A stretch of DNA of 64,000 nucleotides from Hermatobates lingyangjiaoensis. Taxonomy: Eukaryota > Arthropoda > Insecta > Hemiptera > Hermatobatidae. Below the pieces are notes generated by a model that made no database searches, was not told the origin of the DNA, and saw nothing but the letters and a program-made list of their open reading frames with translations. The DNA lies in assembly GCA_026182355.1 (NCBI GenBank), contig JAPFBL010000232.1, positions 1-64,000 on the forward strand, written 5' to 3'. Position numbers and translations under genes: made by a program. Positions 22,301 through 34,300 of the stretch are shown piece by piece. Numbering within the stretch: position 1 is the first letter of the stretch; every line of letters begins with the position of its first letter.

Positions 22301-25300
22301 TTTGGTTATGTCATTCTTTTTTTCATTTTATGGTATACAATTCCTATAACTTTTAACTTGTAAGTTGTATTGAAGAAGTTTACCTGACGATGAACACGAA
22401 CTGTTCGAAACACGTAGAATAAAAAAACCTTTTTGATGTGCAGAGACTTTGATTTATCTATTTACCACAGTATGAGTAAGTCCCATACAATTACGGATTG
22501 CACAATTAATGAGTGGACCATCTTCTGTCAAATGAATGAATAATAATCAGCAATCTCGGTAATTTATTATTATTGAAATAGGTTCAGCTATCTGACGAGG
22601 GTGTGCTGTTCCCCTTTTTAAACTTTTTGCTTGATTTATACTTTTGTTTTCTCCCTTTTCGCCGTTCTTTTGATGACCTACCTCTAAAAGCTTCACAACT
22701 ATTTGTCCTTTGTAATATGTTTGACATCCAAATGTCCACTTTATTCCATTTCACTTGAATATTATGAGGAAATGAGCGAAATAGAACTGAATTTTCACAG
22801 TAAGAAGTAGATGAGGTTTACTCAAAATTGTTGATGGAAAAGAAGTATGTATAGGAGACAACTCAGTATCAACAGTGCCCAGTTTGTGAGCACTGGGAAA
22901 AGTGGTAGTGAAGAATGTGATATCCCTGAGATCCTTTCTGGGCCCAGGTGAATTAAATCTGCTTTCATAATGCATAGGAATTATATAACTCAACTTTTAA
23001 AAGTTATTGTAGGAAATAATCAAATATATATAGCTAATCATTATATAGAAGACAAAACAGAAGAAGATACTAAGTGCAATCTTATTTTGAACATGCATCT
23101 TCAGAGAAGATTTGAAGATATAAATTGGGTGATATGTATTCAATAAAGCAGTTCAGGCTTTTTTTTTTTAACTACATCTATATTTAATGTATTCATAATT
23201 ACTGTAACTTGAGTAGTATACTTTCTCATTGGTGTCTTCAACGAATAAATATTTTAAAAATTTCATTTATTCTGATAAGTTTGTTTGTATGAAAGATGAA
23301 AAATATTTACAATGACGTTTGTTTTGCAGGATCCAGTATTTATTTAAGCCCAAGCCTGGGAAGGCCCATCCAAATCATAAGTTTTATAGATCTCTCTTTC
23401 CTCAAATCATATTAGACATAGATGTGAGTTCTGTTTTTAATTATTTACTATATTTATATATCCATGGCAATTTTTTTTTTGAACATTTACAGAGTTTGTA
23501 TAATTGAAATAATATGTTAATATGAAACGATATTTTCATTAATATTCAACCTCTGCAGTTCAAGCTTTTGCAGAGGACTTTCCAATAAAAATTAATTCAA
23601 CATTCATTGTCCTAGAAAAATGTAAGTTTTTTTTGTCTGAAATAGAACACATTGCTACTGATGAGAAATAGCCATCGACTTATTTGTGACGTCATATATC
23701 AATGCATAAAGCATTCGGTACAGTGTTGTAAGCATCTGAACTTAGTAAAAGACCTTAGCAAATGCAAAATTTCACCGACTGAAGATTTAAACTGTGTCCC
23801 TATCTTACAAATGTCGGCCACATTTTTCAACTTTGCTATTCAGATTATAGGCAGCAGGAAATGATCTCAGTTCCCCCACAGTCTAGTCGAGTGCAATTGG
23901 GAATTTAGCAGGGTGAATTATGTTTTAATTCCATAATTCACTTTTTTTAGGTGACCTGTATTTTTTTAAAATTATTAATTGTAATATTCCATCTGTTTAG
24001 TGCTTTAGTTTTCTTAGTTCAATTTTAGTTTAAATTAAAACCCACACTGGTGGTAATAAATTTTAACATTACAAAATTGGCAGTACATACGTAAACTATG
24101 AAAGGTCACTTTTTGTAAACTAAAAGTTCATACGATTAGTGTAAAAGTATCGAACTATTGATACTAACTGTTTTCGATATTAGACAAAGGTGCCGTGTTC
24201 TGCAGTTATTAATTTTTTTTTATCAAAGTTGTTAATAAAAAATGACGCGAATATTCGCAGATTTCCTTTTTATGCTAATAATAAATTAAGAACCTTACAA
24301 AGTCTTGTATCGAGCTAGTTGTCTTCTGGGGATGGTATTGTAGATTTTTGAAAATCTTAAATTACTATTTAATTAGTGGTATTAGTTGCTCGTGTAATTA
24401 AATTTCACACATGTCATGATGCCAATTAATCAGGTCTAGTTGATGTTAAAGTGTGTTTTTAAACTGAAATTTTTATTTACTATAACACCAGCGTGAGTTA
24501 AATGTTATGTTAGCTGGTGTCGAGAGTCTGATGGAATATGAAAGTTCGTAGTTGGGTATTGTGAAAAGATTACAATACGAAACTACAGGCTACATATCCT
24601 GTAGATATGTGTTGAGAAACTGGAAACCTAATGCTGAATTCATCTTTATCTTTTTGGATACTTCCCTTATTTTGTTGTTTCTAATTAATTTTTTGAGATT
24701 TTTAGTTAGGTTGAATTACAGTGGATGTCCCACGAGAAAACACAAATAGGCCAAAAATTGGTCCCTTTGTGATACCACATAATAAACATTCTACATTGAG
24801 TATTAAATTTTGTCTAACTCAAGTGTATTTAGAGTAGAGGATCTTCAACGAGTACCTGGCATCTTATAGGGACCGATGGCTTAACAATCAGAGGTAACGA
24901 CATGCTCAGATTTGTTCACACCTCCTTATATGAATAAATTGAGGGCCAGAGTGGGTATTGATCTCCGGACCTACCAATCTAAAGGTGAGTAAATAAAGCA
25001 CTGGGCTACCCTGGTCGATAAGATTGTTGGGTGTAAGCTATTTAACTCTGTTAGTAACCGTGGTATCCGAGTGACCCACCTCTGGTTGATCCAGGGTTCA
25101 ATATTCACTCTGGTCCTCTATTTATTAACGCGGGAAGTGGTAAAAAAATCTTAGCATGTCGTCCCTCGGAGAGAACCTTACTTCACAAGCCTGTACGATG
25201 TCAGGTACTCGTTAAAGATCCCTACTCGAAATACACTTGAGTCAGGCAAAATTTTAGACTCAATGTAGAGTGTTCATTTTTTCCCCTCACGGATAGAAAC

Positions 25301-28300
25301 CCTACCATGTGGGAGTTTATTTATTTCTTTTTGTAACCTGTTCCCATTCTGATTGCAGGCTTATTCTTACAATACACATGTTGAACCACCTTATTTCATT
25401 ATAAGAGCCATTCTATGCAGTACATAGTGTACTTATATATATCATTGTGTAGTATCACAAAGGGCCAATCTTTGATCTACGTGTGTTCTTTCATGGGACA
25501 TCCACTGCAGCCTAACCTAACTCAACGAAATTGCTTCTGTTTTATTGAGTTTATCACAGTTACCTGCCATTATGTTACATTTTGCTTTACTGCATTGACT
25601 CAGTCTGGTTTGGTTCCATTATCATTATCATTGCTATTGTATGTAATCGGTGTTTATTAGTTTAGCAAATACTAATTAATGATAACCTAAATAAAAAAAA
25701 CCTTGTGAAAGGATCTATTGTAAAGAATCAATCTTTTTACATTAGTAATAAATTAGACTTAAAGTAACTACTATTATTACTAAAGGAATTAAATGAACTC
25801 GACTTGTTTTGGACTGGTCAGGCCGGCCGTCTTCAGGACAATACTACATACTTTATTGGGGTCGTAGTATTAAATGTTATCTTATCTCTACAGTGATAAG
25901 TACGGGTATTAAGATTAGAGTACCGGCTGAGTATATCTTTGATTCTGAAAGGAGGCATAGATAGGAGGTTATTGCTTCGTTGGTTCCTTCTCTATTGTGG
26001 GAAATTTTAAAAAAAATCTCAACACTGTTGAAATTAAGCATTGATTTGTGGCAATTTTTACAAAAAAAAAAAAAAAAAAAAATATAGGATTTCCTTTATT
26101 GTACCTTGTGTGTTTGTAATTTTTGTTCTTTGAACCAAATTTAATCATTTGAGTTGATAAATCATTAGCTGTTTCGTCAGTCATTATGTGGTAGTAACAC
26201 ATACTTGAAAATTATGAGCAAAGTCTCCACATAAACAAAGTTTACTTAACAAAAAAAAACAAAGCATTTCGAAAGAGCGCAGAGCTCTTCGTCACATTTA
26301 TCTGAAGTAAAAATCATAGTATGATAACAACTTCTTAAATAAGAAATGACAAATCGAAACCAGGAAGGTCAGAGGTGCCTTAATACTAAAATTTAAATTC
26401 ATTTCAGTCATGGTTAAAACATCACTTTATTAAGTGATTAGTAGAATGAAAGTAGTTTTGGATTATTGTTTAAATTAAGAAGAAGGATATAGAACTCTTA
26501 AATTACTGTTTTAAGTTTTTAACTGTATAATAACTTCATAGTTGTGTTATTGAATCTCTAATTTTTTTTTAATTTATAATGTATACGGTCTGTTGCTTCG
26601 GGACTCTTAAGTAAAGTGCCCTGTGTGATATGTGGATGAGGTAGTTATCTTGAATCTGATATATTAGTGGTTTCGAAAATTATTATTTCCCTGTCAGTCA
26701 GCGTGCTGATGTAATACTAGATTGGTCTCTAAAAGGAACTGCTGGCATTTGGGACTTTTTCTTTGATCAGTGGCATTTGAACTTTATTATTATAGTAATC
26801 ATTTTTCTGAGGTAAAATGGATAAACCAACAAAAGTCTCCACACAAATGAAGTTTTATTCAACGCGTTTCGAACACTTTGTGTTCATCATCAGGAAGACA
26901 CTATAATACAAATTATATCTAATCAGTTACAAAATTAGAGTGAAATAAGAAATAAGTGTTCGAAACGCGTTGAATAAAACTTCATTTGTGTGGAGACTTT
27001 TGTAGGTTTATCCATTTTACCTGAGAATGAGTAAATACCACACAATTACGGATTGCACAACTAATGATTTAAGTAATTTTATTTAAAAAAAAAATGGATC
27101 ACCTTATCAGATGTAACATGAGGTATGAATATCTTTCCTCAGGTTGTGCATACACAATATCAGGTATTCTGTGTATCTGTTGTAACCTGAAGTATGAACA
27201 TCTTTCCTCAGGTTGTGCATACACAATATCAGGTATTCTGTGTATCTGATGTAACATGAGGTATGAACATCTTTCCTCAGGTTGTTCATACACAATATCA
27301 GGTATTCTGTGTATGTGATGTAACATGAGGTATGAACATCTTTCCTCAGGTTGTGCATACACAATATCAGGTATTCTGTGTATCTGATGTAACATGAGGT
27401 ATGAACATCTTTCCTCAGGTTGTGCATACACAATATCAGGTATTCTGTGTATCTGATGTAACATGAAGTATGAACATCTTTCCTCAGGTTGTTCATACAC
27501 AATATCAGGTATTCTGTCTATCTGATGTAACATGAGGTATGAACATCTTTCCTCAGGTTGTGCATACACAATATCAGGTATTCTGTGTATCTGATGTAAC
27601 ATGAGGTATGAACATCTTTCCTCAGGTTGTGCATACACAATATCAGGTATTCTGTGTATCTGATGTAACATGAGGTATGAACATCTTTCCTCAGGTTGTT
27701 CATACACAATATCAGGTATTCTGTGTATCTGATGTCACATGTGGTATGAACATCTTTCCTCAGGTTGTGCATCACAATATCAGGTATTCTGTGTATCTGA
27801 TGTAACATGAGGTATGAACATCTTTCCTCAGGTTGTGCATACACAATATCAGGTATTCTGTGTATCTGATGTAACATGAGGTATGAACATCTTTCCTCAG
27901 GTTGTGCATACACAATATCAGGTATTCTGTGTATCTGATGTAACATGAGGTATGAACATCTTTCCTCAGGTTGTTCATACACAATATCAGGTATTCTGTG
28001 TTCGTCGTCAAGTTCAGTAGAACTCTTCGTCAGATTTATCTTCAGTAGAAATCATAATATGGTAACAAATTCTTAAATAACAAAATCCCAAATTGAAATA
28101 AAGAAGGTCTAAGGTGTCTAAGTAGCAACATTTAAAACCCTCTAATTGATGGTTTAAAGTTGTCTTCATAACTCGAGCCCTTTGGATGGATGTAGTCCAT
28201 CATTAGTTCAAACACTGATGATGGACTACACCCGAAACCGACCAATTTATGTCATATTATGACATATTTCTTCATTACAAGGTAGTGCAATCAGCTATGT

Positions 28301-31300
28301 GGTATTTACTCATTGTAGAAGAAAAAAGTTAATGAAATAGTCTCCACTTAAAGAAGTTTAATAATATAAACAACGCGAACCGAACATATTATGTTCTTCT
28401 TCTGGCGTAAACTAAAAAAAATACGATGATATCAGAGAGTATCTACGATGTAAAATAAATAGTACAAACTAAAATAAGAAACAGATTTGTTCCCATTTGT
28501 TTCTTTTAACACTCGTCTAAGACTAAATAGGAGAAATATAACAGAGAACTATAACGAAATATGAACGACAAATTATAAAAATAGTGGGAAAATAGAACTT
28601 TTTTTGGTCATATGAATAATTTAAGAAAAGTTGTTATTCATATAAAAAAAAGTTATATTTTCTCTTTATTTTTATTATTTGTCATTTGAATTTCGTTATA
28701 GTTCTCTGTTATATTTTCTATATTTAGTTTTAAATGTAAAGGCCTAATCTTTAAAGAGAAAATAAATAAATATATCTGTTTTTCAATATGAAATAGATGG
28801 ACACTCCATACCCTATCCATACCCACTTCCATCCTATTTCTAGTCAGTTGTACCACAGACAGTCATCCTTGGTTATGTACATCTCTCTTTCCTTATTTCA
28901 TGTTGTACTATTTACTTTATACTATAAGTAACTCTCTGGTAACATTGCATTTTTTTAGTTAATACCTGAAGAATAACGCTATGAGTTTGAAACACGTTGT
29001 TTATATTATTAAACCTCTATATGTGGAGACTATTTCATTAACTTTTTCTCTTGATGTTACCTACAGCGTATGTAGCCCCAAATTTAATATATTTAAATAA
29101 ACGTGATTATATTCTTTCTGTTTGCTTTATTACTCTAATATCTTGATAGTGTGTTAAAATAAAATAAATAGTCCCAGTTAATTTCTTATACAGTTGCATA
29201 TATTTCGTAGAGTAAACTTATTTATTGCTAATCAACAAGGAATTTGGGTTAGCAGAAAAGTTAACTATCGATGATATTAGAATAAATTTCTTAACTCACA
29301 TACATCCTCATACATATCTATTAATCAATGATCAAACCACAATAAAAAATGGGAAAACAAGACTAAGATCTTTGAACCGTAACAAGCGATCTTCGTCAGA
29401 GTCAAAAACCCAACCCTTACGGCTGAAAGATCGCAGCCCCGCTCTCCATTTCATATTGTGGTTTGATCATTGATTGTTATTTCACGTGTTTATGTGAAAT
29501 CTTTTTATGTATATATATATAAATGATCAAACCACAATAAGAAATGGGAAAACAAGACTAAGATCTTTCAACCGTAACAAGTGGTCTTCGTCAGAGTCAA
29601 AAAGCCAACTGAAACACTAGATGCAGAAAACATCTGGTCTGGGGTTGAGAAGAGTTGGAGGGAAGAGTGGTTTTTTAAAAGGGTGAAAACGCAGGAAAGG
29701 ACTAATGTTCAGAAAGGTGTGTTTGGGGAAACAAAGGAGTACAGTAAGAAAGAGTAAAAAACTATCCGCTAGCTGTCAACCCTCTTAGGGCTATTGCCCT
29801 CGTAACGAAAATATCAAGTTTGAAAGGACCGTTACTAATGTTTATAACATTTTAATGCTATAACGGTTTATAACCGTTATAATGTTTATTTCACGTGTTT
29901 ATGTGAAATCTTTTTATACCTATTAATGCTGTTTATTTACTAAAAAAATTCAGTTGCAACAATATTTTATGTTTCTTCTTTTTTTTTTAGAGTATAGAAA
30001 ACAATTGGAGAATGGGAAGACATAATCTTCAACGAATCAATTGTCGTAGTGAAAATTCTAAGGGAGTTTACTGTTTGCAATATGACGATCATAAAATTGT
30101 TTCGGGATTGCGCGACAATACTATCAAGATATGGGACCGATATTCGTTGCAGTGTGTCAAGATACTTACGGGTCATACGGGATCTGTACTCTGTCTCCAG
30201 TATGACGATAAGGTAAGTGCTTTTTATGTGAAAACGAATTCCATTGTACTCGTGTTTTGTAACATGCCATCGCTTTTTTTTTAAATAAAAAAATTGACAT
30301 AAAACTATTATATTGTTTTTATGCGAGTAGTTTTGTGAACATGCAAGTCAAGTTAATTATGTTCTATTATATTTGATATAGTCAACAATCATGGCAAACA
30401 TCAGTAATTAAAGAGGTTGTTCATTAGTTCTAATCATATGTGTACTTACAGTAAAGTTGACTGTAGACCACTGCAGATTTTTTGTTTATTTTCGATTGAT
30501 TCATTTCGGTGCTTTCGGTCCGTTTCAGAGCACTTTCTGTTCGTTTAAAATATTATACTGTGTAAACCTATTTGCATGTTGATTACTTGTTATAATTGTA
30601 TATTGTTTTCTTTTGTTTCATAATTATGTTTTTCTAGGTTATAATAAGTGGTTCAAGTGATAGCACTGTTCGAGTTTGGGATGTGAACACAGGTGAACTA
30701 GAAAATACTTTAATACATCATTGTGAGGCTGTTCTTCATCTTAGATTCTCTAACGGAATGATGGTCACTTGCTCTAAGGTATTAGGTTTTTTTTTTTTTT
30801 TGTATCTGTAATAAATGTCCACCAATACATTTGTTGACTTCTGTAGTGATTTAATTTTTATTAAACAATATTTTAGCAAGTATTGGTATATGATTACATC
30901 ATGTAGGGCGAAAAGAAGCTTTATCATTCCCTTTCTTTTCCCAATAACAGCGAAGTTAAAGCAAAGAGGTGTTTTGAGATTTGAGGAGTCCGGATAGTTG
31001 TTCCAAACGTGTTATTTTTCAGGGAAGTAGTTCTAGGAAGATTAGATTTAGCTTTATAGTGTGAAGGAGGTAGAATAGGAGTGTTAATATTTGTTGGAAG
31101 AGCCAGGGTTGATCTGGGGATTCAATACCCAATCTGGCCCTTGGTTATACACGCGGGGGGTGAAAATATCTTAAGTATGTCGTCCCTCAGAGAAGACGTT
31201 AAACCTCGGATCCCTAACCGGTACAATATCAGGTAATTGTTAAAGATCCCTCCTCTAAATACACTTGAGTATCCAAGTGTCATACAACTCTATTCCTACT

Positions 31301-34300
31301 GTTTTAATAGTTTAAATACCTATCCCCACTTTTTCGCAGCGGATCTGTTTCCTACTAGTTGTTTTCACTGGACCAACCCTTGTTCAGTACCACATCCTTG
31401 GGTATGTCTTGAATTCTCTTAATTGAATTTTATTATTTCACTCTAATTTTGTAACTGATTAGATATAATTTGTACTCGTATTATAGTGTCTTCCTGATGA
31501 TGAACACAGTGTTCGAAACGCGTTGAATTGTTTGGAGACTTTTGTTGGTTTATCCATTTTACCTAAGAATGTTTTAATAGTAGTTAGTGGAACCACTTGC
31601 GGTTATGATGAAAATCGGTCTCTCATTACAACGTAATAACTGTGTTCAGTAATAGTGTAATCGGTTACTTCGTGGTATTTACTCAAAAATGGAAACTTAA
31701 AAGATAATTCCCTTCTATAAGAAATTTATAAAAAAAAACCATACTTAGTATTATTTTATGAATAAATTGTTAATGCTAAGGCAGAACTTAGGACTCCAGA
31801 GGTAAGTAAAATGTTCTTTGTGTGGTATCACATAGAATGTCCAGTCTGTGTCTGTTCTCTCGTGGGACTGCCACTGCAAACTAGCTAATATTTGTTAGAA
31901 GTGTGCTCTCAAGGGATAGAAGCTACGTAGTCTAACTCTTCCATTGCTAGGGTCTTTTGTTGACCCTTTTTGACAATGTGAAGTATTTAGTCGTCCACTT
32001 GAACATCCTGAGTTCATTTATAAGCTGTTTATGAAGGGTGCCCGGAGCGAGAAAACATTCCGTGCATTTGAAGAATTGTAGAAAAACAGTACCTTACTCA
32101 AAACTACATGGAGGCCAACGAAAAACTTCTTGTAAACTATGAAGGAAATATAATTATATTGCTATAAGGTTTTGCTGAGTGAAGCTTTCGCAGGGTAATA
32201 ACATAGTTAGTCGAACTGTTGTACTGAAGGTCAACAGGCCCATCCCCAATAGCACTAAAAGTCATTGAGTCCCTCAGAGCATTAGTACAAGGAGTTGACA
32301 CCTCTCCTGAAGGCGGACTTGAGTGAGTGGTGTATCATTTTACGTTTCCGTTATTTTGTGGTATGATACTATAGTGGTAAAAGAACGAACCTTGTCTGTC
32401 GTTTAGCTATTTAAAGTGTCCACTAGTTACTTGTTGATCAAGGATGTTAATAAATGTTGACACTTACACCATATCACGATGTCCAAGTCTCATGCAACTC
32501 TATTCCTACTGTTTCAATAAGAATTAGTGAAACCACTTGTGGTCACAATGAAAATCAGCGATATATAGTTGTTCAGCAATGGTGCAATCGGTTACTGCGT
32601 GATATTTACTGAAAAGTGAAAAATTTAAAAGTCCTCTCATACAAGAAGTATTATAAAAAAAAAATCTTAGTGTTGTTTTATGGATAAATTATGAACACTT
32701 AGTGTAGAGTGTTGTTAAAGTGAAGTTGCCCTTCATATTATTTAGGCATGACACTCAGATCCTTTAACAAAAGATAACAAAAATACACAAGAAGTCAAAG
32801 GAAATCAAATTAATTCTGCAAAAGGAATTCTTAATTTTACATAGATCAAGTGTATTTAGAGTAGGGATCTTTAATACTATCTGACATCGTACAGACTCGG
32901 GGGCGACGGCTTATCGTCCTCGCCGAGGGACGACGTGCAGAGATTTATTCACCTCTCTCATAAAATGATACTAGGGCCGGAGTGAGTTTTGAACCCGGGA
33001 CCTATCAGTCCAGAGGCAAGCACGTTCCTCTGGGACGTTGCCTAACGTGGCCCCCATCTCTTTATTTACCTTTCAGGCTCTCCCATCATTCTTGGACACC
33101 TGCAGTCCGATATTGATGGCCCTCTTATCTCTCATTTTCTCATTTTGCAGTTACAGAATTTCTTTAGGTTGAATGATATGTTTATATTTACTGTAATTCA
33201 TTTTAACTAATCCACCCGTTTTATAGTTTGAATTATAGATTTATCTTAAAGTTAACTAAGCTTGTTCTTTACTTTTCCCACTTTAATATTGACATTGCAT
33301 ATTTAAAGAGAGACTACAATGACCATACGTATATATCGGTCTTTGAACCGAGTTATAAAAAGAACTATGGATTACTAAGATTAGGTTTGCTGAGATAGTC
33401 TTAGCTTGCTTTGGAGACATGCAACTGAGTCTTGGGTGATAAACCTGCAACATTCTATAATATCAAGCATAGGAGTACAAAATTCCACTGTACATACGGT
33501 TTTACAAATCCACGCTAAGTAATTTTCCTTGGTTTAGTCAAAATAGATTTAGAAATATGTAATTATTTATGAAATGTAACATTACTCCAACCCCTCAATC
33601 GAGCAAAGAAAATTGGCATCCTTCGTACCCCCCTTAATATACCATCTTAATACTTCATGTTTTTATTGTTGTTTCGGTTAATTGTTCTAACCATTATTTA
33701 AGGTATCCTGAATATCAACGACCTGATACTGAATTAGAAATACCTATATTGTATTAGGTCATAGTTTGTGAAACATGTATATTTACCGAGTGAAATTTAC
33801 TGATATATCAAGAAAAATTTTTAATGATTCTGATATAGAGGAAAAAATGCAGCTTTTATTGTTGAATTATAAATGCCAAAGAAAATATTACATTGACGAA
33901 AAGACATTGATGACTGAATCCTCAAAAACGAAATTTAAAGAGAGTGTAAAATAATGGAGGATTTACTTTTTGTAATAGTTTGTTTACATCATTAGTTGTG
34001 CAAACCGTAATTGTGTGGTATTTACTCATTCTGAGGTAAAATGGATAAACCAACAAAAGTCTCCACACAAATGAAGTTTTATTCAACACGTTTCGAACAC
34101 TTTGTGTTCATCATCAGGAAGACACCAAGGATGTGGTACTGACGGGTTGGTCAAGTGAAGACAACTAGTCTTGTCTTCAGTTGTCTTCACTTGACCAACC
34201 CGTCAGTGCTACATCCTTGGTGTCTTCCTGATGATGAACACAAAGTGTTCGAAACGCGTTGAATAAAACTTCATTTGTGTGGAGACTTTTGTTGGTTTAT

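Larger units (their letters stand above)
22120..22530. mobile_element. Fold-back element, CGCG-like (CACG) family
   Basis: Arms about 22120-22235 and 22325-22450 are inverted. The right end carries the family boundary (gattgcacaattaatga complement form). Confidence 0.7.
21649..23329 (+). other. beta-TrCP intron 3
   Basis: 1.7 kb containing a GATC-family ribozyme element (21800-21935) and a CGCG-like fold-back (22120-22530). Confidence 0.9.
28270..29050. mobile_element. Fold-back element, CGCG family, long spacer
   Basis: Arms 28290-28410 and 28955-29045 share the boundary tgtggtatttactcat, gtctccac and the ribozyme. The 550-base spacer contains an inner inverted repeat (28540-28700). Confidence 0.7.
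23424..29990 (+). other. beta-TrCP intron 4
   Basis: 6.6 kb, the longest intron, packed with SINEs (24701-25528), several ribozyme-bearing fold-backs, and the 69-bp minisatellite. The part 23430-24690 shows nothing recognisable. Confidence 0.9.
31090..31893 (+). mobile_element. tRNA-derived SINE, split by nested insertions
   Basis: Head and body at 31090-31270, tail at 31775-31893 (gtggtatcacatag, ctctcgtgggactgccactg). The gap is filled by a repeat also present at 32478-32695. Confidence 0.75.

Noticed and set aside
27105..28005. CRISPR-like array
   Set aside because: The units are contiguous 69-bp repeats with no unique spacers, in a eukaryotic intron.
27099..28011. Minus-strand open frames of up to 202 codons with a 23-residue repeat
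   Set aside because: They arise because the 69-bp minisatellite unit is a multiple of three and lacks stops in two frames. There is no unique sequence, start context or domain.
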